The notes beneath the pieces are model-generated. The model saw only the letters and a list, made by a program, of their open reading frames with translations, did not search any database and was not told the origin of the DNA. A program made the position numbers and the translations under genes. Shown in pieces: positions 7,657 through 16,586 of a DNA stretch of 64,000 nt. Source of the stretch: Pseudomonas sp. M47T1 (lineage in GTDB: Bacteria; Pseudomonadota; Gammaproteobacteria; Pseudomonadales; Pseudomonadaceae). Location of the stretch: assembly GCF_000263855.1 (NCBI RefSeq), contig NZ_AJWX01000011.1, positions 111,893 to 175,892 of the forward strand, in the 5' to 3' direction. Numbering within the stretch: the first letter of the stretch is position 1; each line of letters opens with the position of its first letter.

Positions 7657-8168
7657 TACAGCACCACGTAGTCGTAGTCTTCAGTATCCAGCTCAGTCGC
7701 GCTGTACGCCACGCCCAGTTTCTGGTCGAGGGTGCCGGCGGTCGCGGCGGTGGCGTCGAGCGCAGTCACGACGCCGCCCGCGGTGCCCAGGTAGTAATCG
7801 GTCCCTGGGGTCAGGCCGGTCAGCGCGGTGTTGATCCCGTCCAGCGGGTACACCGTGGCGTTGGCTGCCGAGGCAACGGCGGTCAGCACGAACCCATGGG
7901 CAGGGCGAGAGTTGCTGTTGTCCGCCAGGCGGACGTTGATCGTCCCACCGTTCGAGTACTTGTTCACGAACGCACCGGCCGACAGCGCCTCGCTGGCCAC
8001 GATCGACTGGGTGGTGGTACCGCTACCCGAGTTGTACATCGAGCTGTCCAGCTTGCCGTCCGAACCCAGGGCCGGGATCTTCCCGGCCGAAGCTGCTCCC
8101 GCCGAGGTGATCACGGGAGTGTACTGCTGAGTCTTGCCAGCTACCCGCTGGAGGACTTTGTCTACCAT
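7656..8168 (-). CDS. Virion/fibre-associated structural protein
   Basis: 170 residues, small amino acids and beta-prone, starting with a basic MVDKVLQRV helix. Contains a GKIPALGSDGKLDSSM segment, typical of the shaft part of phage fibres, then a compact domain ending GTLDQKLGVAYSATELD. Repeated Ala/Thr/Gly strands resemble head-fibre and capsid-decoration proteins. Lies directly before the large tail fibre and is probably assembled with it. No exact family recognised. Confidence 0.6.
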   Translation of the reverse strand: MVDKVLQRVAGKTQQYTPVITSAGAASAGKIPALGSDGKLDSSMYNSGSGTTTQSIVASEALSAGAFVNKYSNGGTINVRLADNSNSRPAHGFVLTAVASAANATVYPLDGINTALTGLTPGTDYYLGTAGGVVTALDATAATAGTLDQKLGVAYSATELDTEDYDYVVL

Positions 8169-8177
8169 TTGAATCTC

Positions 8178-8630
8178 CTACGCCAGCAGGACTGGCTCTT
8201 CGAGGTGGATGTTGAGGCGGGTTGGGCTTGAAGCGGTGCCGACGACAAGCTCATAGCCTGAGGTGGGCGGTGTTTGTGTGAGGGTGCCGTTAGGACCGGC
8301 AAAGACCAGGCCTTCCGTCCAAGAACAGCCAGAGTCGTCGATGAAACCTTCCGTCTGGATGGCCAGGTCAGCGCCCAAGGCCGCTCCGTTAAGCGAAATA
8401 CCGACGACCTGGAAGATGGTTTCAGCGGCTGGATCGACGAGGTATGCCAGCGCCTGGCTTTCGTAAACAAGTCGCAGAGCGCTCGTGTCCGCAGCGGCCT
8501 GGCGGGTCACCGTGGGGGTAGACTCGCCGGGCACGCCTTGGGCGCCACGCTGGCCAGCCATGATTGTGAAGGGGCCGCCTTGGCGGCACTGGCCCTGCCC
8601 TGCTCCACGGATTACAAAGGCGGAATTCAC
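8178..8630 (-). CDS. Phage structural protein with a short collagen-like stretch
   Basis: 150 residues from a GTG whose TGA overlap with the upstream stop indicates coupling; GAGG stands seven bases before it. Residues ~24-36 read MAGQRGAQGVPGE, a short Gly-x-x run of the type used in trimeric fibre necks. The rest is beta-rich and unrecognised. It sits between two fibre-region proteins, so a role in fibre attachment is plausible. An internal ATG at 8561 is an alternative start. Confidence 0.6.
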   Translation of the reverse strand: MNSAFVIRGAGQGQCRQGGPFTIMAGQRGAQGVPGESTPTVTRQAAADTSALRLVYESQALAYLVDPAAETIFQVVGISLNGAALGADLAIQTEGFIDDSGCSWTEGLVFAGPNGTLTQTPPTSGYELVVGTASSPTRLNIHLEEPVLLA

Positions 8631-9241
8631 TGGGTCACCTCGGGGGTGACGCGCACGGCGCTGACGCCAGTGACAGGATAGATGTCGCCGGCAGCCGTCT
8701 TCAGTTCCAGGTCATATACAACGGTCTTCCAGTCGATTTCTGAGGTAACGGCCGGGTCGAGCTTGGCGACGATGGCGGACAGATCGGCATCCAGGGTGAG
8801 TGTCCCGTCACGATCTGCGGTGCTATCGGAGTCCAAGGTCAGCAACACAGTCCCGCCGATGCGGTCGCGAACCTGCATGCGAGCCGAATGGCCTGCCAGG
8901 TCGTATGGCGCATTGAAAACGACGAATCCGCCAGAGGTGTAGGCTCGCCAACCATCGGCACTGAGGCGGTTGAGCTCGATGGTGTTGGAGTCGATCACCG
9001 TGGCAATCTGGAAGCCGGCGCAGTCGTCCGGGTCAGAGTTCAGCTCGAATGGCTGCTTGACGCCCTCAATGCGTAGGGGCCAGCCATCAGGGATGCCGTG
9101 CCCCACCACAGTGAGGCGGACCGGTGTTGCGCTGGGCATTGCCGAAATCGCCTTGTACACCAAGGCCTCATCGGCGTAGCGATACGCGAACTCAAAGGTC
9201 TTGCCCTTGGTGATGGTGATGTCGATGACGGGCGCGCCCAT
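8627..9241 (-). CDS. Conserved phage tail/fibre-region protein
   Basis: 204 residues. N-terminus VIDITITKGKTFEFAYRYAD followed by an LTVVGHGIPDGWP segment and, near residue 110-130, an AGHSARMQVRD-GGTVLLTL block. This pattern recurs in many phages at the head of the fibre cluster, but no function is known to me. First gene of the fibre operon, 25 bp from the late promoter; a good GGAAATCTCC-spaced start is not obvious. Predominantly beta structure. Confidence 0.65.
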   Translation of the reverse strand: MGAPVIDITITKGKTFEFAYRYADEALVYKAISAMPSATPVRLTVVGHGIPDGWPLRIEGVKQPFELNSDPDDCAGFQIATVIDSNTIELNRLSADGWRAYTSGGFVVFNAPYDLAGHSARMQVRDRIGGTVLLTLDSDSTADRDGTLTLDADLSAIVAKLDPAVTSEIDWKTVVYDLELKTAAGDIYPVTGVSAVRVTPEVTQ

Positions 9242-9265
9242 GGAAATCTCCTGCGATTTCCGGCG

Positions 9266-9293
9266 AGCGTATGTGACTGGATCTGGTCTGCAA
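9266..9293 (-). promoter_or_regulatory. Late promoter copy 1 (tail-fibre operon)
   Basis: On the minus strand: TTGCAG, 16-bp spacer ending CAGTCACA, then TACGCT. Same layout as six other sites in this prophage. Transcription would start about 10 bp before the 204-residue gene. Confidence 0.75.
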
Positions 9294-9412
9294 CCCGCGT
9301 TAGAAGCTCGTCATTGGAGCGCCGACCGCATAAACTCATGCCAAACGCATAGGCCGAACATCGGAATGTATACCAGAGAGGCGGTTGCCACGCCTTTAAC
9401 AAGGAGGTCCAG

Positions 9413-9994
9413 ATGTCTTGGTGGAAAAAGCTATTGGGACTGGAAGAGTTGCCGCCACTTCAACTACCTGAGTTATCGGCGAACGAAGATGAGCTATATC
9501 GATTGGCGGCAGAGTTCGTTGTCTCCTCAGGTAGTTGCAGCCTGACAGCACTACAACGCCATCTGAAAATTGGATACAACAGAACAGCTGCTTTAATTGA
9601 AGCACTTGAGGATGACTGCGTCGTTTCGCAAATGTCCTCTGGATCTCGACGAGTACTCACGGTAGCTGAGCGCCAAGAGTGCCGAATGCGCCCCACAAAG
9701 GCTGAGATTCTTCTTCAAAAAAAGAACGAAGAAACCGCCCTGCGTCTTTCTTACCTGCTTGAGAAGTACAACGACGATACCGTCGTAAAAAACATCATGA
9801 AAAGCTTGATTTGGGAGGGGATGACCGCTGCTCAGCTATTCGACTCAGTGGGTGAACCGGCGGCGATCGACCAAAAATACCTTAAGCAAGTATCACGGGA
9901 GATATGGAAATACGATAGCCAAGGCACTAATCGCTATCGCCTGCGGGTTACGCTCGAAAATGGATTTGTTGTCGGCTGGGATAAAAAATCGTAA
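9413..9994 (+). CDS. Free-standing FtsK gamma-domain protein with a BamE/SmpA-like C-terminal domain
   Basis: 193 residues. Residues ~25-84 match the FtsK gamma winged helix (DELYRLAAEFV, then LQRHLKIGYNRTAALIEALE), the part of the DNA translocase FtsK that reads KOPS and activates XerD. No motor or membrane domain is present. Residues ~130-193 (LIWEGMTAAQLFDSVGEPAAID, KEIWKY-like, then ENGFVVGWD) resemble the SmpA/BamE-like module seen in other small proteins. A very strong AAGGAGGTCC precedes the ATG. It is one of few rightward genes inside the late region, opposite to the operon on both sides, so it is probably an accessory gene with its own promoter. A role in KOPS binding is inference. 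Confidence 0.72.
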   Translation: MSWWKKLLGLEELPPLQLPELSANEDELYRLAAEFVVSSGSCSLTALQRHLKIGYNRTAALIEALEDDCVVSQMSSGSRRVLTVAERQECRMRPTKAEILLQKKNEETALRLSYLLEKYNDDTVVKNIMKSLIWEGMTAAQLFDSVGEPAAIDQKYLKQVSREIWKYDSQGTNRYRLRVTLENGFVVGWDKKS

Positions 9995-10008
9995 TTATGG
10001 CTGCGGGA

Positions 10009-10230
10009 TCACCGCTCGGCCCGGGCAAATCCCTCAATCACCCAAACGAGGGCTGCGGCTAGGGCGTAAACCGCGACAGGCGGAACGGCAACGATAGTGG
10101 CAATCATTGAAGCCGACTGATTCAGGCCCCAGAGGAACAGGCTGCTGGCAATCACCCAGATGATTGATGCAACAATCCAGAGCCGGCGAAACCCAGTCTT
10201 TCGGGCGAATCTGATTTTTACGTGCTGCAT
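10009..10230 (-). CDS. Small two-helix membrane protein
   Basis: 73 residues with a basic N-terminus (KIRFARKTGFRR) and two hydrophobic segments of about 20 residues (WIVASIIWVIASSLFLWGL and IVAVPPVAVYALAAALVWVI). The start at 10230 has GGAGG six bases upstream; a longer form from 10278 lacks one. It lies 52 bp left of the large internal virion protein's stop and may be the last gene of that operon. Inner-membrane location is likely. Function unknown; small membrane proteins in this position can act in exclusion or lysis. Confidence 0.6.
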   Translation of the reverse strand: MQHVKIRFARKTGFRRLWIVASIIWVIASSLFLWGLNQSASMIATIVAVPPVAVYALAAALVWVIEGFARAER

Positions 10231-10281
10231 GCCGCCCTCCGGGTCCCTGGCTAGTGGATCCCAGTATAACGAGAACACAAT

Positions 10282-13200
10282 TCAATCGCTCGCCGACTTT
10301 TCGGTGAGATAGTTGAGCGGGCCGACAGTGGCAACGCGAGACTTTGCTGTATCCCCCAGAGCGGCAGCCCATCTCTTGTAGGCGAATGTTCGCATTAGAC
10401 GCTTCTCCTGCGCCGAGACCGCCGCATTGGCGTTGCCGCCTGAGCGAGCATAGGTGTTGAGGGCGTCCCGGAATCGCTGGCTCGACAGCAGATTGCCGGC
10501 CGCCTCTGCGATGGGCGTCTTCTGCTTGTTCAAGGTCGACACCAGTACACCGACCGTACCAGTGCCAGGAATGCCCAGGCTACTCGTCACCCCTTCCGCT
10601 GCGGCTGCTTTCTTCCCCACGTCCCACAACTTGCCCAACATCCCACCATCGTTGGCGAAGTTATCGAGCAGCGCGTTGATCCGCCCAGTGGTGATGCGCT
10701 CTTTCGAAGCGTCACGCATCCCTTTCGCAACTGTGTAAATATCATCCAGGCGTGTAGCGGCATCCGCCGGCAAGTACTTCAACAGGCGGTCTTTGGCTGC
10801 CTGATTCCGCCCCAGGCTGGCATACCAATCCACAAAGCCTGGCGCGCTCAATTGTTTTTCGGCTCGACTGCCAGATGTGAACGCATCATTCAGCGAGGTC
10901 AGTACGGCCCGCTGCCGCTGAGCATCGGGAATTTTCTGTATAGCACTGTCGAACCCCTTAAAATCCCCGGTCGCAAGCTGCCTTACTGCGGGTCCCAGCT
11001 TCGCCGTGATCGCTCCATCAAGATCCTTACCGATCAGATCCGAAAAGCTGCGACTCATCAGCGCGCGCTTCTCGTCTGCCTGGACCGCAGACAAGAATGT
11101 CCCCTGCAGTCCATGATTTGCAGCAATTTTCCCTTGATCAGTGAGCAGGGCACTGTGTAGTCCCTGCAAAGCGCTTTGCTGATCCTCCGGCAGATTTCCC
11201 GATCTCAATTTTGCAGCGAGCTCCGACCGCAGCTTGTCCAGCGTGCCATAACTTGGCGCGCGTACAAACGGATCGACCACATCTCCAGATGCAAGGCCTT
11301 GGAGGGTTTTTCCGCTGGTGGCCAGCACGGAAAGCCGGTCCATGGCGTCCTGGGGTATCACCTGGGCAATACGTGCCATCGCCTCTGGGTTGGAGTTGAT
11401 CTTGTCGAACCAACCAGTGAATGCCGGAACATTGAGCCCATTCCCTTTTCCGCCGCTCAACACATCGCCAAGGGCTGTCGAGACGGCTTGCTGTTGCATC
11501 TGGGGAGGTATGCGGCTCAAAACCTGGTCATAGGCTTGAAAATCACCATCAGCCAGCTTTCTCACCGCCGAGCTAACAGTGTTCGCAATCGCGCCGGTCT
11601 GATCCTTGCCGATTGCCGCCGTAACTCCCTCCTCAAGACCTTTTCTTTGCGCAACCAAAGACTTCGCCGTGTTGTAACTTTGGAGAACATCAGGGCTTAC
11701 GGATCCCAGATAAGCCTCCTGATCCTTGCTCAGGGAGCCATACAGAGCGTCCAAGTCACGGCTGTCCATATCGGCAAACGGTCCGCTTTTTTTGTAACCT
11801 TGCCCGATTTGCTTTCGCAGAAGATCAAGGGCTGCGTAGTTCGGGTTGATTACCCGGTTTTCTACCTGCCCTGGGAAAAGCGAGCCCTTTGGCACTGTTA
11901 TTGTTTTCGGGGCCAATATGCTCAAGGCCCGACGTTGATCTCTATTTAAAAGCTGAGACTCGCCGAGTTGAGCTTGTCGCCCCTGGATGTAGGCAATCGT
12001 TTTTGATGCCGGTACTTGGGATGTTCCCGGAATAGCCTTGTTGACCTGATCATAGAGGCCGTTCGATTGATCCTCGAGGTCTTTGACTGCCCCAAGCGCT
12101 TGGCGCTTGTACTGGTCGGAAAACGCAGCTTTGTCGTAGCTGCCGCCAAGATCAGTAATAACCTGGTCTGCCTCAGCGGATAGGTTTCGTGCCGGCGCCG
12201 CATATCGGTCGGGGAGCTTCAGTCCAGCCACAGGAACAAGCGGCTTTCCGCTGTCAGGGTCGGCAGTAAGTATTTTGTGCGCACGTCTCAGCGCAGGATC
12301 AAGCATGGAAGTGTCGCCGTTTATTCCGCTCAGCTGGTTGTTTAGGTACGCGAGTGAGTTATCTGTGCTGGCTGCTGTATCGCGAGGAATGGTCCGGGCT
12401 ACCTGGCCATGCAGCGCCTCCGAGGAACTCCCCAGATCATCTAAAGTAGTGCGAGCTACGCCCTTGAATTCGTCAGATAGCGCCCCCTTATCAAGAGTGC
12501 CGCCGTACTGGGTGATCAGGTCGTCTGCTTTTTGAGCCAGCGAGGTATACGCCTGCCTCTGCTGTGCGTTCAGCTGACTACCAGGTATTGAGGCCAGACC
12601 CTGCTCAATTTCCCTGTAAGGCTGGCTGGAGGAGTACTGCGAGGGGATGAGCTGATCATCAATACCCAGGCGCTGCGCAGCTGCCAAAATATTCGGATCT
12701 GGCGCGGCCTCGGCCGACAACTGATCTATCGTGGGCAGTTGCCGCCGCTTACCAGCCTGCGAGGCGTCAACCACAGCATTAGCTGCGGTATCTGCAGTTG
12801 GCACGGGAAGCGGTGGAGCATCCGGGAATTGCGACAGAAGACGCTGCGCGGCCGCATCCGGGGCTTCACCACCTGCAAGTGCCGCATCAAAGTCCGAGCG
12901 AAGCTGCGAGGCCTGGGTCTGCCGCCCAGCAATGGCGCTGCGAGCGGCATCCCCAAGCGCACCAATGCCACGAGCAACTGCCTCGCCTCCAGCGCCAGCC
13001 ACACCGGCCAAAGCAACATCCGCTGGGTCGAAGTCGCCACCTGCGGCCGCCTGAGCAAGCTGTGCGCCAGCTTCAGTCGCGGCGGAAGCGCCAGCTGCGG
13101 CAGCTGCGCCTTTCAGCAAGCCTCCCCCAACCAGGCCAGCAGCTCTCCCCGCAGGAGTGAACAGCGCTGCGGTGCCGGCTGCCTGCAAAGCATCGATGCC

Positions 13201-13782
13201 GGAGGCGCCGGGCTTGTTAACAACAGCTCGGGCGCCAGTTTTGTTATTGGCGACGATGTAGTTGCCCTTCTCGTCCGTCTCAACCCCAATATCAGGCGAA
13301 GCGGCCTGCAGAATTTTGGCTGCTTCTGCTGGGTCGTAGGTGGTCAGCAGCGTGGCGCTGATCTGTGCTGCTTTCTCTGGAGAAACCCCTGCCCCGGCAA
13401 GAATCCCAGAATTCTGAAGCTCTGGAAGCTCATTGGTGGCACGCGTCTGTCTGTCCGCCCCCGTAAAGAAGTTACCTATGCGGCTCAGGAGGCCAGGCGA
13501 CTCCTTCACCGCGGCAGATTGACTCGGGGCTGCGGCCGGCACCCCAGCCGATGGCTGCTTAGCGACCGGTGCCGGCGTGATAATTGGGTCGCTATCCCAA
13601 GGATTGGCTGCCGGAGGCGCCTGCACCGAGGCCTGCGGCGAGGAATTAATCGGCTGCGCAGCAATGCCACCAATAGGCTGTGCATAGGCCACAGGCGGCA
13701 GTGGCGCGGTCGCTTGGTTCTGATCCTGCTCAGGAGATACAGGTGCGGGGTTGATGATCGGGTCGTTATCCCAGGATGCCAT
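10282..13782 (-). CDS. Large internal virion/DNA-ejection protein
   Basis: 1166 residues. The N-terminus has two copies of W-D-x-D-P-I-I-x-P-A-P (residues ~4-14 and ~62-72) in a Pro/Ala/Gln-rich region. Residues ~195-285 are Ala/Gly-rich and hydrophobic, suited to membrane insertion. The helical remainder holds two internal duplications: a DDLITQYGG/AEADQVITDLGG pair (~400-640) and a VRKLADGDFQAYDQVLSRIP/VRQLATGDFKGFDSAIQKIP pair (~730-835 and ~925-1030). No lysozyme or transglycosylase motif was found. Size, composition and its place behind another low-complexity virion protein match podovirus ejectosome proteins (inference). One base overlaps the upstream stop. Confidence 0.7.
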   Translation of the reverse strand: MASWDNDPIINPAPVSPEQDQNQATAPLPPVAYAQPIGGIAAQPINSSPQASVQAPPAANPWDSDPIITPAPVAKQPSAGVPAAAPSQSAAVKESPGLLSRIGNFFTGADRQTRATNELPELQNSGILAGAGVSPEKAAQISATLLTTYDPAEAAKILQAASPDIGVETDEKGNYIVANNKTGARAVVNKPGASGIDALQAAGTAALFTPAGRAAGLVGGGLLKGAAAAAGASAATEAGAQLAQAAAGGDFDPADVALAGVAGAGGEAVARGIGALGDAARSAIAGRQTQASQLRSDFDAALAGGEAPDAAAQRLLSQFPDAPPLPVPTADTAANAVVDASQAGKRRQLPTIDQLSAEAAPDPNILAAAQRLGIDDQLIPSQYSSSQPYREIEQGLASIPGSQLNAQQRQAYTSLAQKADDLITQYGGTLDKGALSDEFKGVARTTLDDLGSSSEALHGQVARTIPRDTAASTDNSLAYLNNQLSGINGDTSMLDPALRRAHKILTADPDSGKPLVPVAGLKLPDRYAAPARNLSAEADQVITDLGGSYDKAAFSDQYKRQALGAVKDLEDQSNGLYDQVNKAIPGTSQVPASKTIAYIQGRQAQLGESQLLNRDQRRALSILAPKTITVPKGSLFPGQVENRVINPNYAALDLLRKQIGQGYKKSGPFADMDSRDLDALYGSLSKDQEAYLGSVSPDVLQSYNTAKSLVAQRKGLEEGVTAAIGKDQTGAIANTVSSAVRKLADGDFQAYDQVLSRIPPQMQQQAVSTALGDVLSGGKGNGLNVPAFTGWFDKINSNPEAMARIAQVIPQDAMDRLSVLATSGKTLQGLASGDVVDPFVRAPSYGTLDKLRSELAAKLRSGNLPEDQQSALQGLHSALLTDQGKIAANHGLQGTFLSAVQADEKRALMSRSFSDLIGKDLDGAITAKLGPAVRQLATGDFKGFDSAIQKIPDAQRQRAVLTSLNDAFTSGSRAEKQLSAPGFVDWYASLGRNQAAKDRLLKYLPADAATRLDDIYTVAKGMRDASKERITTGRINALLDNFANDGGMLGKLWDVGKKAAAAEGVTSSLGIPGTGTVGVLVSTLNKQKTPIAEAAGNLLSSQRFRDALNTYARSGGNANAAVSAQEKRLMRTFAYKRWAAALGDTAKSRVATVGPLNYLTEKSASD

Positions 13783-15521
13783 TATGGTTTTCTCCGGTGA
13801 TTGCCCTGAGGATCAAGGTATTCCGCGCCAGGTGGGAGCGCTGCATAGGCGGCCTCAGATGAAACCTGCGCTGGACCGGAGCTTGCTTGTGTCGCACCAG
13901 CCGCTGGAGCGGCACCGTTGGCAGCAGCGCGCGCCCGAGCTGCCGCGAAAGAAGACCGGATATCTAAAAGGGACTTTCTGAAGGCCTCTGGGCTCATTTT
14001 TGTCGACAGAGCACCAACCGAATCCGACAGCTTTTTGCCCTCCGCATCAGAAAGGGCGCCCTGCCCTTTCAAGAGCGCCACCTGGGGAAGGAAAGTCTGC
14101 GCCTTGAGCGTGTCGAGACGAGACTCAAAGTCAGCTGACTTTGATCCGGGCCTTGTAGGAATCAACGATTGAAGCCCAACCGCAGAAGAAAGCCCTGGAT
14201 CCTCATCAAGACGAGGCCCGTTGGGGTTGTTTGGATCAACCTTCGTTCCCAGCAGTGAGTCCACTGACCCAAGCGCCTGATCGATCGTGGCAACCTGCCC
14301 TGCTTGAGCTTTCTGCCGATCCTGTGCGGCCTGTGCTTGCTGCTGCTTGGCGGTGTCGAGCTTCATCTGGGTAAGCTGCGCCGCTGGCGACGTGCCACTG
14401 GCATCCGCCCGTGTTTTGTTCGCTTCGGCATTCGTTTGATCAATTTTGGCCTGGGTCAGCTGCCGAGACAGGGCTTTCTCTCCGGTCGGATCGACAGCCT
14501 GCTGGTACGCCGCCCGATCAGCTGCAGACGCGCCAGGCGCAAGCGCTGCTGCTTGCAGGTTTTCCAATCGGCTCGCCTGGCGCTGTTGTTGCTGAGCCCC
14601 CTGGCGCTGCACAGAGTCGTCATAAACACCCTGAGCCATCTGGACATTCTGAAGGCTGTTCGCGCGCATTTGATCCAGAGATGCGTCGGTCTGGCGATCC
14701 TGCAGCGAAAGCGGCCGGCTGCTGTCGTGAATCACGTTGAAGCTGTTGTTGCGCGCATTTTCTGCCAGCGCAGTGTTTAGGCGATCTTCGTTCGCCCACT
14801 GCTGTCGCATGTCATGCAGTTGCTGATAGCCGGCCATGGCCCTGGCGGCATCACCTGGCGCGCCGACGCTGAAATTACCGCCCGAGCCAAAGCCATTCAG
14901 TGTTGGCTGGCCGGCAGCTTGTTGTTGGGCGCTCTGGCTGTTGGTGAACTCTGGCACGCCATCAGCGCCCACACGCCCCACGATCTGGCCACCCTGGCGA
15001 TCCGCCCCGATTCCGGTTGGCTGGTACCCGTTAAGGGTCGGCGCGGCGCTGGCTTGCGAGGCTGGTTGGGTTGCCGGTGTAGCCGGGGTTGTCGGAGCCG
15101 TATAGTTTGATGGAGACGGTGGCAGGCTGACCAATGGCTGAGCAAGGGCCGCAGCGTTGGATTGCGCATCAAACAAGGATGGCGACTGCCCAGGTTGCTG
15201 AGGCTGCCCGGGAAACGATGGCGTGGCCGGTTGAGTCAAGTTTGGTTGCGTGAGCGTACTGGGAGGCGTCTGCGCAGATGCGCCCACCTGGCTCAACGAT
15301 GCAGGAGCAGGCGAAACTGGCGCGGCCGCAGTCGAAGCTGATGCCGGTTGCGGAGCGGCACCAACCTGGCTCAGAGAAGCAGGTTGCCCGGCAAGCTGCT
15401 GGCTTGCTCGAGCCACGGGGCCATTTGTTTGGTACTGGGCCGGCAGATTCGTTTGATCGAACGACGTCTGCCGGGTCTTGTAAGTAGCCGGCAGGTCGCC
15501 GTCGATATCGCCAATTGCCAT
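13782..15521 (-). CDS. Internal virion/ejection protein, Pro/Gln/Ala-rich
   Basis: 579 residues from the ATG at 15521 (the upstream ATG at 15545 lacks context). Residues ~30-230 are low complexity with ASLSQVGA repeated three times and PTLNG repeated twice. Residues ~240-430 are a helical, Gln-rich region with coiled-coil character. The end, PPGAEYLDPQGNHRRKP, has the G-x-x-Y-x-x-P-x-G pattern found at the C-terminus of several phage virion injection proteins. First gene behind the late promoter at 15556-15583 and joined to the 1166-residue protein, so both are likely ejected with the DNA (inference). Confidence 0.65.
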   Translation of the reverse strand: MAIGDIDGDLPATYKTRQTSFDQTNLPAQYQTNGPVARASQQLAGQPASLSQVGAAPQPASASTAAAPVSPAPASLSQVGASAQTPPSTLTQPNLTQPATPSFPGQPQQPGQSPSLFDAQSNAAALAQPLVSLPPSPSNYTAPTTPATPATQPASQASAAPTLNGYQPTGIGADRQGGQIVGRVGADGVPEFTNSQSAQQQAAGQPTLNGFGSGGNFSVGAPGDAARAMAGYQQLHDMRQQWANEDRLNTALAENARNNSFNVIHDSSRPLSLQDRQTDASLDQMRANSLQNVQMAQGVYDDSVQRQGAQQQQRQASRLENLQAAALAPGASAADRAAYQQAVDPTGEKALSRQLTQAKIDQTNAEANKTRADASGTSPAAQLTQMKLDTAKQQQAQAAQDRQKAQAGQVATIDQALGSVDSLLGTKVDPNNPNGPRLDEDPGLSSAVGLQSLIPTRPGSKSADFESRLDTLKAQTFLPQVALLKGQGALSDAEGKKLSDSVGALSTKMSPEAFRKSLLDIRSSFAAARARAAANGAAPAAGATQASSGPAQVSSEAAYAALPPGAEYLDPQGNHRRKP

Positions 15522-15555
15522 TTTGAGGAGGCTCCCGCAAATCACTGTGGCCTTC

Positions 15556-15583
15556 AGCCTATGTGACTGGATTGCCCCCGCAA
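15556..15583 (-). promoter_or_regulatory. Late promoter copy 2 (internal virion protein operon)
   Basis: Minus strand: TTGCGG, 16 bp ending CAGTCACA, TAGGCT. It lies between the stop of the 330-residue gene and the start of the ejection-protein pair, giving those two genes their own late promoter. Confidence 0.75.
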
Positions 15584-15593
15584 TGGCGCGCGA

Positions 15594-16586
15594 TTAGGCG
15601 ACAATCTCCTCGCATTCCACCAGGTTCTCCCAAAACGCGGTAGCGATCTCGGCGAGATAGGCGAACCCCTGATACATGGAATCTAGGGCGCCTGCATCGC
15701 TTATGGCGGTAGCGATGACGGATGACAGATCGTAGAGGATTGCGCTGGTGTTGGCGTCCTGAATATTGTCGTTTTTTTGCTTATAGGCCCCATTGCTGTC
15801 GTAGCACTGAGGCTGCTGACTACCTGTTGAGCTTCCCACCGTGCCCGGCTGCACACGACCGTTAAACCACGCTGGGGTAATGCCGGCCGCTGCTGCCATA
15901 GCCAAAGGTACCGACTGCGGATAGACAGAATTGCTGTCCCATGCGGTGAGGCTGTGCTGCGTGCGCGCCCACGTCGTGCCGCTGAGGGTCCATAGCTCAG
16001 CGCCCGTGGTGGTGCCGTTTACTGTACCGAACGCCAGGTAACTGCGTGTGGCGTCGCCGAGCATACCGGCCACGACGACAGGCAGCGTCGTAAGCGGGCT
16101 GGTCTGCTCGGTGGTTGTTCCATCCACACCCACGGCCAGGATCCGGTGCGTAGTGCCATCGTCGCTGGGAAACGACACATAGGCGATTTTGCCGTCGGTA
16201 CCCAAAAACATCGCCTGATTGGCCACGGCGGTAGGCGTCGTGAACGTCTTCGTGTACGTCACCAGCGCCGTGTACCCGTTGGGCGTCAGCTCATACAGTG
16301 TGATGCCCATTGTGGTTGTTGTGGCACCGCTTGCCGTAAGCAGCAAACAGCTCAAATATATCGGGTTATAGTCAGCCGTCAGGCCGACCTGCTGGTACGT
16401 AGGCGCCTCAAGCTGGGTCGGCGATGGATAGATCCCCAGCATGTTAGCCATCAGCGGCGTGACGGCATCTTGGAATGCCGTCAGCGTCAGGTCCACGCTG
16501 GCCGCCAAGCGCTGATTCTGGATGTCGATCAGCAGCAGCTTTTGGGCACTGGCTCCGGTGGCCAGTGCGCATAGGTAATTCTTCAT
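15594..16586 (-). CDS. Phage structural protein, unrecognised
   Basis: 330 residues, beta-rich, with repeated strand pairs such as GTDGKIAYVSFPSDDG and SYLAFGTVNGTTTGAELWTL that suggest a propeller- or sandwich-like fold. C-terminal third is helical (LAEIATAFWENLVE). No family recognised. Overlaps the upstream 755-residue gene by four bases (ATGA), so the two are made together and probably interact in the tail or appendage. Confidence 0.6.
   Translation of the reverse strand: MKNYLCALATGASAQKLLLIDIQNQRLAASVDLTLTAFQDAVTPLMANMLGIYPSPTQLEAPTYQQVGLTADYNPIYLSCLLLTASGATTTTMGITLYELTPNGYTALVTYTKTFTTPTAVANQAMFLGTDGKIAYVSFPSDDGTTHRILAVGVDGTTTEQTSPLTTLPVVVAGMLGDATRSYLAFGTVNGTTTGAELWTLSGTTWARTQHSLTAWDSNSVYPQSVPLAMAAAAGITPAWFNGRVQPGTVGSSTGSQQPQCYDSNGAYKQKNDNIQDANTSAILYDLSSVIATAISDAGALDSMYQGFAYLAEIATAFWENLVECEEIVA

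Noticed and set aside
12739..13800. 353-codon plus frame opposite the ejection protein
   Set aside because: GC-rich antisense shadow; the minus protein has internal domain repeats and operon context.
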